Below, piece by piece: positions 22,600 to 34,693 of a DNA stretch of 64,000 nt. The notes below the pieces were generated by a model. It was not told where the DNA came from and did not search any database. It saw only the letters and a list, made by a program, of their open reading frames with translations. The stretch lies in assembly GCA_015680685.1 (NCBI GenBank), contig MNCI01020980.1:396541-460540 (forward strand), read 5' to 3'. How positions within the stretch are numbered: the first letter of the stretch is position 1; each line of letters begins with the position of its first letter. Source of the DNA: Gnetum montanum (lineage: Eukaryota > Streptophyta > Gnetopsida > Gnetales > Gnetaceae). A program made the position numbers and the translations under genes.

Positions 22600-24200
22600 G
22601 TAATAAAATTTTCTATTCACCAACTCTTCAAGTGGTGACTCATCCTCTTCCTCACAGAATCTTACTCCCTTCTTTTGGAGGGAAGGATCACGATTATACT
22701 CTTCCATGATTTCTCTTTTCTGTAGCTCTTCTTATTCCTTAGCTATTTGCTCCAATAGTCTATGAACTTCATGGGACCTAAGCTCAGATAATCTCCCTTG
22801 GGCATATGTTCCAATGATTCTCCTGGTTTCATGTCTTAGCCCATCTACGAGGTGGTGGAGTTGATCCTGTTGTGCGTAACCATGGCCCGGGCAATGATGT
22901 AGCAACATCTAATATCGGCCCATGGCAGCATCCAAGGGTTCATGATTACCCTGCTTCCATCCTTGGATCTATTTTCGCAAGTTGGACACTCTGGAGTACA
23001 TTTGATATTTATCATTGAATAATTCTAGCATTGTACTCCATCGTCTAATAGATTTTGGTTCTAAGGATTGGTACCAACTTTCTACTTCTTTTATGAGTGT
23101 CCTTGGGAACAAATTTAACTTTTACACTCATTTTTGATATTTTGCAAGGCATAGGCATCGTGAAATGCTTGTAAGTGATTTTGCGGATCAATGTTGTATC
23201 CCCCCTCAAATCGGGGGATATTATTCATGTCTAGTCTCTTGATCTGGCTATCTTTCTGGTGCTTTGTAGGTATCCTCACAGCCTTTGTAATGTCTAACAT
23301 GCTCTAGGTTGCAAGTAGGGGTTCATCATTGTCATTTCTTTCATGGAGTTTGTGATGCCTACGTGGTTTCCTAGTTTCCCTTCTACCATGCCTTGATTCT
23401 CTCGAATGCCCTCGTCCTCCCTCTCGACTCTCTCGTCGAGGGTTCTCATTATGCCTACCCTTGTCCTCATGGTTGTGCTCTTTGTGACTACATCATGATG
23501 TTGAAGGAGAGGATGAATGATGTGATAAAGGTGAAGAAGAAGGGGAACCATCACCATGATGATGTTTCTTACCTTCTCTTTGGTGGTTATGGCTCTAATC
23601 GTGATGACAATAAGACTGCCCATCCTTATCATTTGTTTGTGTTCTCTCATTGAACACTTGGTGTTCATGGGGATCAGAACCAGGGTTATGAATTGTGGAG
23701 TGTAGGTTCTAATACCCCACCTCCTCACCATCATTAGGAGGAGGAACATCATTTGATGGAGAACTTATTATAACTGGTTCACCATCTCCTATTTTGCTAA
23801 GGATGCGCGGGACCCTTTTACCCTTCAACGATGTATGGTAGCTCTCCCGCCGTGAGTCCCTTAAACGTTGCACCACTGTGGGATGGTAATCCCTTGTGTC
23901 ATAATCACATGCAATGTATTTAGCATATAGTTGCATCATGTCTATTTGTGCAAGAGCACGAAGGAGCATGTTAGGGACTACACGATTTGGGGGTAATACT
24001 TTGTTACCTTGCAAGTCTCGCCAATGCAGTTGTTCATCCTGATGGAGTATAAAGGTTTTGGGTATATACTCATCATGATGAGTATACACTACCTGATACT
24101 CTTGAGGAACTGGTGGTTCTTGGTTATGTATGTTGTGCTGCCAACTGTCTCTTGTGTGATCCCCAGGTGGTGAAGTGCTTTTATGAGAAGAAGAAGACAT
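22600..24200 (-). pseudogene. F gag
   Basis: Structural (capsid) polyprotein. It starts at 24200 with a Ser-rich N-terminus and QEPPVPQEYQVVYTHHDEY. The capsid core includes IPRFEGGYNIDPQNHLQAFHD (23115-23300), LFPRTLIKEVESWYQSLEP, SIRRWSTMLELFNDKYQ and LHHLVDGL (22650-23100). Two or three stops and one shift near 23300 break it. A short Lys/Asn-rich linker (22270-22600) leads to the protease. No zinc knuckle was recognised. Confidence 0.7.
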
Positions 24201-24345
24201 TGTTATCTTGTCGATGTGCTATTGACCATTGTTTAAATTTTCTTCTGATTAAGCCTAAGGGTTCATTTAAGCTTCCCAATGATGTGGGTTATTTCCTATG
24301 TTCTACTTAACACACAAACAAATTAGTTCCAGGAAAAGGTGCCAA
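24201..24345. other. F leader remnant
   Basis: Short noncoding stretch between the F gag start and the LTR of G2. The F primer site and 5' LTR are not visible. GCCAA at 24341-24345 would be the target duplication of G2, but its partner is not in the window. Confidence 0.45.
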
Positions 24346-25149
24346 TGATGAGTGGCGAGGTACCCCTGCACTCAACCATATGAATACAAGCGTTACACGT
24401 GCGATCTGGTCGAACTCCATAGACTAAGTGCCTACACATCTTATGGAACACCTAAGGTTAATCAATCATTGTCCTCCCAAGCTTACTTGTATTTTTCACA
24501 GTTGTATGGTTAAGTAAGCTTGAGGCATGTGATTTTTATATCTTTTATGTTTTTATCGCCTATGCTAAGAGAGGAAAGGGTGAAGAGACTAAGTAACTAA
24601 CTTTAACTAACTAAGGTTTAATCATCCTAGCATCAGTATCCATTCCCACTTGCCATTTCACAACCTGAACCACTGTAACACTATTGGGATTACCAAATGC
24701 TATTCGTTATTGGGATTACCAAGCGTAATGCACGTGCACGAAGCAGTCGTACTGAATGCACTTAACTATGGGAGTTGAGGGTCGAGAGAGATTAAGTCCT
24801 TAAGAAAGCATTTAAATAATTAACAATAATTAAAGTTCTATTTAGCTTAGTCCATATGCTGCAAGGTTTATCCAAAAGTTCATCTTTATTGCCGTACACA
24901 ATTGTGTGCTCAGGTATAGAATTGCTTAACTAAAGATCTGTTCACTTTGGAACTCCTATTGCAGGCACATGGAAATTATTCTAACTCTGGAATGAAAAAA
25001 TGGAAAGAGTTTGGCTAAGGTCTAGATCTAGATGGAGAAACAAGGGAGAGTTGCCTCTTATTTATAGAACAAGTGGCGGGCTGTGATATCGTGTACATGA
25101 TATCACAGGAAAAGACGTGATATCATGTATGCGATATCGCGTCCCATCA
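24346..25149 (-). repeat. 3' LTR of G2
   Basis: The 804-bp LTR begins TGATGAGTGGCGAGGTACC, like the solo LTR at 1701, and ends CCCATCA. The TATA-like element on the minus strand is at 25058-25066. The U3 next to it holds palindromic GATATC/GTGTACATGATATC units (25080-25140) that the other two copies lack. Confidence 0.75.
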
Positions 25150-26890
25150 GTTAAGTACAAAAACCAAAAAGAAACTAACTAAGAATTCTGACACATCAAA
25201 CTAGGACATCGAACCAAAACATGAAATCAACAATGAGGTGAGACATGGAAAGAATAAATGAATGAGAGAGAGAGTCGAATGGAGTTCCTAATTATAGTCA
25301 CAAGAAGTCCTTTGTGGATTGTGTGGTTAAATGACTTGATAAGATCCATCCTTAGTCCAGACCAAAACCAAGCACATTCAATGACTTTGCATCAACATTC
25401 TAAGACTAATCCATCCTCTGAGACACAAGAGTTCTCCCATAGAACAACCACTATTCCTTATTAGAGAAGAAGTGCGAAGTGAGGAAGGGCCTTAGTTAGA
25501 GGGGACTAGTCCCATGACTAGTGCTTGTAGCCCATTTATTCAGTTTAAAGGGTGTGCTTTGAATTTTCATTATTTTTTTTGATTTTTTGAAATGGAAACC
25601 ACACCATGCAAAGACACATGCATTTAATTTGTCTAAGGGATGTGCTTTGAATCCTCATCATTTCCTTTTTTTCTTGATAAGAACCACACCATGCAAGGAT
25701 GTATGCATTTATTTTGTCCAAGGGGTATGCTTTGAATTATCATCATGTTTTTTTTTCTCTTCTTTTTTTCTCTTGATGAGAACCACACCATGAAAGGAAT
25801 TATTCAACTTCTTTTTATTAGATGATACAGAATGGTAAGAAATTCATGAAAACACACATGCACTCAAGCAAACAAAAAAGCACAAAGAAGCTTAAACCCC
25901 CTTGAAGTGACACCTTATTCAAACCTTTGAATCCTTCTCAATTTTTAAAACTACCAAAGTCAAAAATTTATTAAAATTTTATTAATGAAAAAGGGACTGC
26001 ACGTTTCCAAAATAAGGAAAACCATAGAGCATGTGGATGGGTGGATGTTGTGGACTCACTGCCTATTGCATGAAAAAGAAACCATGTTCTAATTATTCGT
26101 AATGAAATTCAAAGCTAGAAACCAAACACCAACAATCAAATAAAAATAATACATATCACCATCAAGTAATGCATTACTAATGTACCTGGCACTTATTAAC
26201 AAAAAGCTAGAAAATCACACCAAATAAAATAAAATATAAAAGAAAGTGTAAAATGTTCAAGAAATATCAAATGTGCTAATGATGGTGTAAAAAAAAAAAT
26301 AGAAACAATTAATAACATAAAAAAAGATGTAAAATAAAGAATGTGTAAAACAAAAAGTTGTAAAACAACCAAAAAATGTGCAAAACAAAAATTTTAAAAA
26401 GTGAGGAGCTACTTGTAAGGTTAGCGTGAGTGGCCATCTCCCCCATGACTAAGTTGAAAGGAGGAGATCCAAAATATGGAGCGTGGTTGTCCATCTAATG
26501 AGGTTCTTGTTGTGTTAGTTGGCATATGCTCATGGAAAGGTTTAATTTATTAGATGTTGACTAGTTGTTTCTTATTTGGGCTCTTAGGTTTATAGATCAT
26601 CATGGCATTTGAAGGAAAAGTTTCATAAATAATGTAAGGTCCTTCCCATAATGTTTGAAACTTAGTTCGTTGAGTTACGTGTGTGGGGTTTTAGTAGAGA
26701 ACCTTATCTCCTGGTTGAAATTTGACTTTTCTAATTTTTAAGTCATGATGCTTTTTGTTATAGGCCTTGTGCAACTTGTTAGATGATAAGGCAACTAATC
26801 GATTTTTGTCTAGTAGGTTGAGATTTATTAGTCATTATTTTTGGGTTAGACTTAAGTTAAGGTTAAGGTCACAAGCAGTTGAAAGTATAC
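25150..26890 (-). mobile_element. G2 3' noncoding region with 80-bp repeats
   Basis: No genes are supported. It matches 1220-1700 and 2621-3770 of G1. Three copies of a repeat of about 80 bp lie at 25545-25810; each has a T-rich part, then accacaccatgcaagga, then tttgtccaaggggtatgctttgaat-like sequence. Confidence 0.6.
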
Positions 26891-27640
26891 AAAGTTTAAA
26901 TTGAATTGGAAGTGTTGGTAATTTTCTGTATACCAACTCATAAGAAGAGTAGCCTATAGGAAGTTTCCATGTTGATGGTAGGCTCAAAGGGCATCATTGA
27001 GTTTTGTGCTCCAGTCCTTCCCATACTTGCTAATAGTTCTTATTAGTATCCTTGTGATTTTCCTATTGATAACCTTAGCTTGACCATTAGCTTGGGGATG
27101 GTAAGATGTTATGAGTTCATGTTCAACCCCCAAGTGTTGCATGAGCTTCTGAAAAGTAGTGCTTGTAAAGTGAGTTCCATTGTTAGAAATTAATGCATGT
27201 GGCATACCAAACCTATTTACAATATTTTGTTATACAAACTGAGTAGTAGTAGAAGATGTATAGTTGATGATAATTGCTACTTTTGCCCATTTTGTACAAT
27301 AGTCAATAACGACTATGATGTACATCTTTCCATTTGACATAGGCATGATGGGACCCATGAAGTCAATGCTCCATATGTCGAAGGGTTCTAGTGATTGAAT
27401 CCATTGTTGAGGTTCCTCCATTAGAGCAATCATTCCACCATCTTGTTGGCATCATTCACAAGAGCAGATGTAATGGTAAGCACCCCTGAAGAGTATTGGC
27501 TAGTAGTACCCTACCATCAAGATTTTAATGGCCATGCATCTCCTAGCATAGTGTCCTCCACAAGGACCTTCATGAGCATCTTAAAGAATGTGTAGTTGAT
27601 CGGCATCAGGGACACACCAACAAACCAGGCCATTGACACT
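26891..27640 (-). pseudogene. G2 integrase, broken
   Basis: Reading leftward: a zinc part with GGHYARRCMA and GYYWP (27480-27580), core with Asp in WSIDFMGPIMP (27230-27433), second Asp site ISNNGTHF with Asp changed to Asn, then HPQANGQAKVINRKI with the catalytic Glu changed to Lys, and KDWSTKLNDAL (26984-27205). The loss of two catalytic residues and the stops show it is dead. The match to 3773-3985 identifies the G1 fragment. Confidence 0.8.
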
Positions 27641-27873
27641 TACCTTGTAGACATGTCCTTTCATCTCCATGAAGTGCTTTCCCTAGTGAAGAAACTACTA
27701 TTTCTTCCAGTGGTCCAACCCTTTTGGCATCTCTTGAGTGAGAAGATAGGTGAGAATGTTATCATACCATTTTGGCTCATTGGGCATTTGTTCAGTTATA
27801 GCCTTAGCAAAGAGGAGTTTATCAGGAAAAATTCAAAGAGTGGGATTTTTCTTCCTTTAACATCCCATCATAG

Positions 27874-28270
27874 TCAAGAAAAGTGATCAGTGACCACATT
27901 CTCAGTGCCTTTTCGATCTACCATCATAAGATCGAATTCCTGCAAGCTCACTAGCCATTGTATGACATGGGTGCTCACCATTGGCTTGTTCATCAAGAAG
28001 TAGATGACATTGTGGTTTGTGTGCATAAACACCTTGTATCCAAGCACACAATGCCTAAATGTTTCTAGAGCAAACACCACTACCATCAATTCTTTCTCTA
28101 TGATGGTGTAGTTTACTTGTACCCCCACAATGCTTCGGCTAGTGCAATGGATGTAGTATGGATGTTTTGTGTCATCTAACTACATCAACACCACTTCCAA
28201 GGCATAATTTGATGCATCTATGATAATATGAAATAGTCTGGAGCAATTGGGTGCTTGTAGGATTGGAGTT
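27874..28270 (-). pseudogene. G2 RNase H
   Basis: Gypsy-type RNase H. The open frame 27874-28128 contains NYTIIEKELMVVVFALETFRH (catalytic Glu), a THNHNVIYFLM segment where TDH is usual, and the tail LQEFDLMMVDRKGTENVV. The N-terminal part with the first Asp (YCDASNYAL-like) is upstream at about 28190-28270 in another frame. Confidence 0.75.
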
Positions 28271-28937
28271 TCTACAAGCTTCTCTTTTAGTTACTAAAAT
28301 GCTTTCTCACATTCTGCGGTCCAAACAAAAGGAGCATCTTTCTTTGTTAGCTCGACCAACGATTTGGTGATCTTAGAGAAATTCTCTATGAATCATCAGT
28401 AGTAGCCAGTATGTCCAAGGAATGACTAAAAATATTTAACTATTTCTAGCTAGCGAGTTACTCCTTGGATAACCTTTATTTTTTAGGGTTCACCTCAATT
28501 CCTACTTGTGATATTCTATGCCCCAATATAATGCTCCCCCTAGACCATGAGGTGACGTTTCTACCAATTGAGTTGTAAGTTAGCTTCAACACATCATTTT
28601 AGAACTTGCTCAAGGTGGTTTAGGGCTTGCTCAACTATAGCTCCATAGGTGGAGAAGTCATCCATGAAGACTTTCACCCCACTACTTATCTACTATTGAA
28701 AAATGCTCAAGACTAGGCATCGGAATGTGGCAGGTGCATTGCATAGACCAAATGGCATCTTGTGAGATGAAAAAGTCCCTAGGGACTTGTGAATGTTGTA
28801 TTTGCATGGTGTTTTAATGCAATTTGAATTTGGTTATAGCCACTATAACCATCTAGAAAGCTGTAGTAGCAATGCCCGAATACAGTGTTAAGCACCTGGT
28901 CAACAAATGGTAATGGGAAATGATCCTTGAATGTTGC
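28271..28937 (-). pseudogene. G2 reverse transcriptase, truncated by H
   Basis: Fragments in several frames: KDHFPLPFVDQVL and FLDGYSGYNQIQI near 28830-28935, the catalytic FMDD at 28658-28669 (GVKVFMDDFS), and HRISQVGIEV near 28500. The N-terminal half is missing because the LTR of H starts at 28938. Stops are frequent. Confidence 0.75.
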
Positions 28938-31507
28938 TATACTAACCTAAATCGTTGGTGTAAGGCTGGAAGGGAAACAAACACCGAAAGATCGTTGGAA
29001 AGACATAGCGAACCCTACCTTTGCTTGAGGAAAAACTAGAAAAGTAAACAAAGGTAGAGTGCCTTGGATGGTTTGCACGCAAATCAACCAAGGACTTCCC
29101 TGAATGTAAGCTACGACTAGTGTTGGGGTTATCGTAAACAGTGTAAACGGGATGTAAACGGAATGCAAATAGTGATATGAAATTTAAACAAAGCATACTG
29201 AATTATAAATAAAGCATAAACAGAGCTAAATAATGTAAATGGAAGGAAATAATGAAATTGTATTGTATTGTTTAAACAAGAATGTGCATCGGTCAAAGTG
29301 TAGCTACGCGTATGGATGGCAGGTCAAGCACTAAGCGCTGAGATGATGTCTGAAGTGTTCGGATGCTAGGAGTCAAGTGTGTTTGAGCATCCTAGGATGT
29401 TAGTCAATACTTCCTAAGCCACCAATCTTCAAAATTTTCAACCCCATTTATGTGAATTGACAAGGTATTTATAAGGCTGGGCCAAGCTGAGGTGTGCAAT
29501 TCCAGAATGGAATCGACAGCTGGAAGATGGGAAGAAAGCAAATCTCATAACACGTGTCTAATGGACAGTTGTCTATGAGTTGGATATGTGTCGACAAGCT
29601 ACATTCATGACTAGATACATTACATTTTACAATTTATGGGTTATTCAAGCCCATGAAAGTACATTTAATTTAGATCGTGAGTGCTTCACATGCCCACAAA
29701 TGAAGAGTTACAATGAAATGAACAACAAGAGAAATTCGACCTTGGCTCTCTTGATCATGGATCAACCTCTTCAGGATGTCGAGATGTCAATTTGAGGCTA
29801 TTTGAGGGATCTCTATTTGACTAGGGCTTCCAACATGAGTTGTCTAGGCTTCAATGTATCTTCAGTGTGTGTTTGAAGTGTTTTTGTGCAAGAGTCACTG
29901 GCAGTCATGCTACAGTCATGCTGGGCAGTCACCTTGGGCATGACCTCAACGTGACCTAAGCATGAGGTGAGAAAAATGTAATTTTTGACACCAAATTTGG
30001 AATTTTTTGAAGCCTGTTTCTAAGTACAACTGTTGCTTGCCTGTGTGTGATCTGGATCTGGAAATTTGAGCTTGAATGTGTTTAATTTGGAGTCATTTTG
30101 GGTAGGTCATGCTTAGCGTGACCTGTAATGTGACCTCAAAAAATTACAATTTTGAGTTGAAATCTAGAATTTTTGAAGGTTGGGACCCATAGTTATCAAT
30201 AGTGGACCCTGAGGATGACTTGCACCCTTGAAATCAAGTCATTTTGACTTAGTTTTGAGGCTCTAAAAGTTGATCACGCTGGACTCACGCTCAGCATGAC
30301 TTGCAGCGTGACCTGTAGTGTGAGCTCAAAAACTTGCAATTTTTAGCTGAAATTTGGAATTTCTAAAGTTGAAACCCATAGTTATCAATAGTGGACTATG
30401 AGGATGACTTGCACCCTTGAAATCAAGTCGTTTTGAATCAATTTTGAGGCTCTAAAAGTTGTTCATGCTAGACTCATGCTCAGCGTGACCTGCAGTGTGA
30501 CCTGAAAAACTTACAATTTTGAGCTAAAATATGGAAGTTTTGAAGCCTGGGACCTATAGTTATCAATAGTGAACCCTAAGGATGACTTGCACCCTTGAAA
30601 TCAAGTCGTTTTGAATCAATTTTGAGGCTCTAAAAGTTGTTCATGCTAGACTCATGCTCAGCGTGACCTGCAGTGTGACCTGAAAAACTTACAATTTTGA
30701 GCTAAAATATGGAAGTTGTGAAGCCTGGGACCTATAGTTATCAATAGTGAACCCTAAGGATGACTTGCACACTTGAAATCAAGTCGTTTTGACTCAATTT
30801 TAAGGCTCTAAAAGTTGGTCATGCTGGACTCACGCTCAGCGTGACCTACAGTCTGACCTCGAAAACTTACAATTTTGAGCTAAAATCTAGAATTTCTAAA
30901 GGCTGGGACCCATAGTTATCAATAGTGGACCCTAAGGACAACTTGCACCCTTGAAATCAAGTTGTTTTGACTCAGGTTTAAGGCTCTAAAAGTTGGTCAT
31001 GCTGGACTCACGCTCAGCGTGACCTACAGTCTGACCTCGAAAACTTACAATTTTGAGCTAAAATCTAGAATTTCTAAAGGCTGGGACCCATAGTTATCAA
31101 TATTGAACCTTGAGGATGACTTGCACCCTTGAAATAAAGTCATTTTGACTTAGTTTTGAGGCTCTAAAAGTTGGTCACACTGGACTCATGTCACATCGTG
31201 ACCTAGAGAGTGTGAAAAATCTACATCATTTGATTTGAAATTTGAACTCCTAAATGATAAAACTTGGAGTGGACATCAGTGGCTATTAAGGATAGCTTAC
31301 ACATTCATATTTGGACTATTTTGACTTGATTTTTAAGCTGTTGGAGTTGCTCATGCTGAGGGCAAGCTAGCTTGATAGCGTGAGCAAGCTGGCTTGGGCA
31401 AGCTGGGGGTGAGCTCCCTGCCTTAGTCAAATTTTTCCTTCTGGATGCTTGAAAGGTTTTGAGTCATTTTCAATTTAAAGTGCTAGGCCAAAATTAGTGG
31501 TGTTTTA
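28938..31507 (-). repeat. 3' LTR of H, enlarged by a tandem array
   Basis: The 2570-bp LTR begins TATACTAACC (TG changed to TA) and ends GTGTTTTA (CA changed to TA). Positions 28958-29160 match the D and A LTRs. The TATA-like element on the minus strand is at 29466-29473. It is about 850 bp longer than the D LTR because of the 178-bp repeats in its U3. Confidence 0.8.
30030..31210. repeat. Tandem array of a 178-bp unit within the H LTR
   Basis: The phrase GATGACTTGCACCC or a near variant recurs at 30214, 30403, 30581, 30759, 30937 and 31115: steps of 189, 178, 178, 178 and 178 bp. Each unit also carries GGCTCTAAAAGTT, CTCACGCTCAGCGTGACC-like and AGTTATCAATA segments. Diverged single units are present in D (about 5270-5560), so the array grew within the LTR. 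Confidence 0.9.
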
Positions 31508-33064
31508 TTGGCCCCTCTTTGTTGAAGTTTGGAGGAATCTACCCGAGAGACGTCGACAAAGAAGTGCAAAACACCATGAACCAACAAGTACCAACCATTA
31601 TCCATCAGCCCTTGGCTAGATATCATTGCATCATGTCCAATAGTACATAAGATCAGGAAAATGTAGTTTGGGATGCAAGGGGAGGAGATTGGTTGAAACC
31701 AGGGGAAGCCAAGAGTTGGTTAAGGATGATAATTGCTGCCAGGATTTGTAGGAGAGGTATGCTCTCTTGTGAACAAGTTATATCTTTGGTTTTTGTCCAT
31801 AGCCAGTGTTCAATAGACTTAGAGCCATGACATAGAAAGGTGCGTTCTTTGGAGAAATGGGACTCTTATACAGTGTTCATGGGGTCCATTGTAAATAGCC
31901 AAAGCCACGCGATGGTGTGCAACATGGTCTCTTTGAGACACAAGTGTAACTGCTTTTAAAGACAATTGCCTTCTTACTTGGGGCTTGTATGAGAATAGCC
32001 AATAGTCTTTTGTTTATGATGTCAACGGGGTTACAAAGACCTTTTCCATGCATTTTTCTCTTTGACCTTTTTATTCTTTTCTTGTTTTTTTGGTTTTGCT
32101 TTGTTTTGTCTTTTCCTTTTCTTTTATTTTTCTCTTTCTCTTTGGTTTTTTTGAAAGAGCTTGCTTTTAGTGCTGTGCTGATGTTCAAGCACTTGCATTT
32201 TGTGTCATGCATTGTGTACTGTGTTTTGCCTTGCGACTGCTTAGGGAGTTATAGTGTGCAACAATGTATTAAGAGTGTTGAGTTGAGTGGAATGTATCTA
32301 GGGGTATAACTGAGCAGGATAATTGGGACATGATGGGGGAAATAGGGGATGCATTAGGAGTTGGGAATGTACTTATGAATGGATTGATTAACCTAGTTAC
32401 GTGCGTCAAGAAAAAAATGTGATACCTTGTCATCACGATGAAGTGCATCTATGTACGAATGTCTCAGGAGTGTCATCTTGCAAACACAACTCCAAGAAGA
32501 CAAGAAAAACACACATGAATTGGTTAACTAAGCACTTTAAACAAGGAGATGGAGTCACCATGTGTAGTTTTAAAGCACACAGAATCATGAACAGCATCAA
32601 CTTCATTAAGATCCATGAGAGAAATTATGCAGCAAGTCTTTGTGGAACATGCACAGCCAAATGCAGCAACATATCTTTTCAAACTTTACCTGGTTGTTGA
32701 TGTTGTTGCCAGTTTATAGTCTTAGCGGATTGCTGTGGATTAGTTTTACATCATAATCCTTTGGATGGTGCTAGTTTAGCGTCATAGTGGACAAATAATT
32801 ACTAGTTTATAGTCATAGCAGACTGTGAAGAGGAAAACTAGTTTATAGTCTTAGTGGACTCTGGATGCTAGTTTCACATCATGGCAGATAGATGTGGCCA
32901 TTTAACATCATACTGGATAGAGCTCTGTGGTATTAGTTTTAAGTCATGATGCCAGGACTTGTTTGTGGTATCATTTTTAAGTCATGATGCTAGGACTGTT
33001 CTGTGGTATCAATTTTAAGTCATGATGCCAGGACTTTTCTGTGGTATCAGTTTTAAGTCATGAT
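31508..33064 (-). mobile_element. H polypurine tract and 3' noncoding region
   Basis: No genes are supported. It starts with the polypurine tract (minus strand, AAAGAGGGGCCAA). It includes a T-rich stretch (32040-32160), and from 32700 to 33064 the minisatellite with AGTTTATAGTCTTAGCGGA and a 38-bp form (GTGGTATCAGTTTTAAGTCATGATGCCAGGAC in part). It ends where B is inserted. Confidence 0.65.
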
Positions 33065-34669
33065 TGAAACACCCCAAAATTTGAAGGCAAGCCTTGCTTC
33101 ACTAGACCTTTGCAATTCGTGCAGCGTTATAGAAGTTCTTCAGGAGATGGATGCTTTGATTTTCAGACTGTCTAGTTTGGCAAGTTTTCTAAGTTAAGGA
33201 TTCTTGCGATGCTACCCTACTCCATGTAGCATAGCAAACTTCAAAAGATGTTTGCGGAAATATAGTGCTATGCTATGCTATGCTATGCAACGTAGCACAA
33301 CGTAGCAAAAGCAGGATGATTTGCCCCCTCACCTGATTTCAAGTCCTTCGACAATGTCTTCTTTTGTCAAAAAGCGGCGAACTTGGCAAAATCAAGTCAT
33401 GTTTGCTGCTACGCTATGCTAAGCTACAAGGTGCAGCGAGGTGTAGCAATTTTGTGAAAATGATTGAAGGCAACTCAAAGGGTGGGATCAGCAAGTTTGC
33501 GAGTTTCACAGTGCAAAAGATAAATTTTGCAGATTGGAGATGATTTTGCAACTAAGGACAGCTGCTACGCTATGATACGCTACGTAGCGTAGCATAGCAT
33601 AGCAAACTTATGACCAACAATCATAACACTGCAAAGGTTCCCAACACATGCAGCGGAACACAATGCAAACTTTTTGCCTAAAACTAATGGTTACGCTATG
33701 CTACGATGCTTAGCATAGCATAGTGTGACAAATACCACACTACACAAAACATGCTATGCTACAAAGCATGGCAAGGTATGGCTAGTGATTATGTGATATT
33801 AATGCACCTCACCTAATTGCACTGTTGCTCTGACAGCGTAATTAGGATGTGGAAGGCTAGTAATTATGGCATGGCAGGCTCGCTCAATGGTCATGTAGGC
33901 ATGTGCAGCATAGACAAGTCAGCATAGGCCCAAGGCACGTGGTGTTCAAATTGCATCTTGCGCATGCCCTTGGTCCTATAAATATCCTAATAAGAAATGC
34001 TTAAACTCTCTCTGGCTCTCGCACTCTCGGGCAAACTAGCTCTCTGGCTTTCTTTTCGCACTTTCGGTTCCGTTCTCTGAGTAGTCTAGTAGGCTAACGA
34101 TTTTGTTGGCTGACAAGCAAGCAAGATAGACTGTAACCTTGAGCATTGTAAGCTTCCTATTTCGACAATGTAAAGAGTTAGCATTCTCAGTTAGCATTCT
34201 CTTCTGCTCTTCCCTACCACCTTGGTAGCACTTTGCATTGTTAATGCTTGAGTCCACATTCAAGCACACAGCCATCTCACTCTACATGTCATGATTACCT
34301 TTGGGATCTCTGCACTTCCCAGTGTTGTGCAACCGATTATATCCATCTTGACAGAACGAAGTTGTAGCTCCAAAGTGGTGCATTTTTCTAACTGCATTTT
34401 ACTTTGTTTCTTGTTTACTATTGCATTTTACACTGTTTTCTGCCTTTTTTACATTTTAAGCATTACTTCGCTCTATCAGTTTCATTTTCAAGTAACATGT
34501 TGCAAAAGGTTATATAGACATCGACTAAGTCTCTATCTAATCGACCAGACTGTTCAGGGTGCTTCATTTCTGCTCCACCTAGCACGGCCCTCTCATAGAA
34601 ACGGGGTTGAGACTACTAGCGGTTGATGGCCCCTAGGCATTGTTCCAGCCGACGTTTTTGGTCACTATA
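33065..34669 (+). repeat. 5' LTR of element B
   Basis: The 1605-bp LTR begins TGAAACACCCCAAAATTTG, close to the minus-strand start of the A LTR (TGAAACACCACAAAATT). It ends CACTATA before the primer site. The TATA box TATAAATA is at 33977-33984. The U3 holds clustered GCTATGC, CTACGTAGCATAGCA and related palindromic units (33240-33780). The C LTR (59471-61073) is 1603 bp and aligns at its start, TATA and last 150 bp. Confidence 0.8.
33977..33984 (+). promoter_or_regulatory. TATA box of B LTR
   Basis: TATAAATA in the context GTCCTATAAATATCC, about 200 bp downstream of the palindromic repeats. The related C LTR has CCTATAAATACTCC at 60305-60318. Confidence 0.7.
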
Positions 34670-34676
34670 GTTTATC

Positions 34677-34693
34677 TAGCACTAGAAGGAGAG
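34677..34693 (+). other. Primer-binding site of B
   Basis: TAGCACTAGAAGGAGAG, 7 bp after the LTR end. A has TGGCACTAGAAGGAGGGC and C has TGGCGCTAGAAGGAGGGC in the same position, so this is a mutated form of one shared site. The tRNA was not identified. Confidence 0.7.

Larger units (their letters stand above)
18307..24200 (-). mobile_element. Ty3/gypsy element F with RNase H upstream of RT
   Basis: Internal region of an element reading leftward: gag (24200-22600), protease fused to an archaeal-type RNase H (22263-21300), RT (21034-20150), gypsy-type RNase H (20124-19462), integrase (19407-18307). Gag, RT and integrase are of OTA (Tat/Athila-side) type. The 5' LTR is missing: G2 begins at 24346, soon after the gag start. 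The base composition is more AT-rich than elements A to D. Confidence 0.8.
24346..28937 (-). mobile_element. Athila-like element G2, truncated by H
   Basis: It reads leftward: 3' LTR (24346-25149), noncoding region with 80-bp repeats, integrase, RNase H, RT. The first part of RT and everything upstream are cut off where H starts (28938). RT has FMDD followed by FST, and RNase H has TIIEKELMVVVFALE; both are typical of the Athila side of Ty3/gypsy. Confidence 0.75.
28938..33064 (-). mobile_element. Tat-type element H, truncated by B
   Basis: Only the 3' LTR (28938-31507), the polypurine tract (31508-31524) and the 3' noncoding region with minisatellite remain. They match the same parts of D and A. 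The element stops at 33064, just short of where the integrase should begin, because B starts at 33065. The rest of H would lie beyond the right edge. Confidence 0.8.

Noticed and set aside
30030-31210. Possible CRISPR-like or centromeric repeat array
   Set aside because: The units are direct tandem copies without spacers and sit inside an LTR of a plant retrotransposon; neither a CRISPR array nor an independent satellite is supported.
33230-33780. MicroRNA or hairpin RNA gene from the CTACGTAGCATAGC palindromes
   Set aside because: They are many short imperfect repeats in an LTR U3, not one stem-loop of precursor size.
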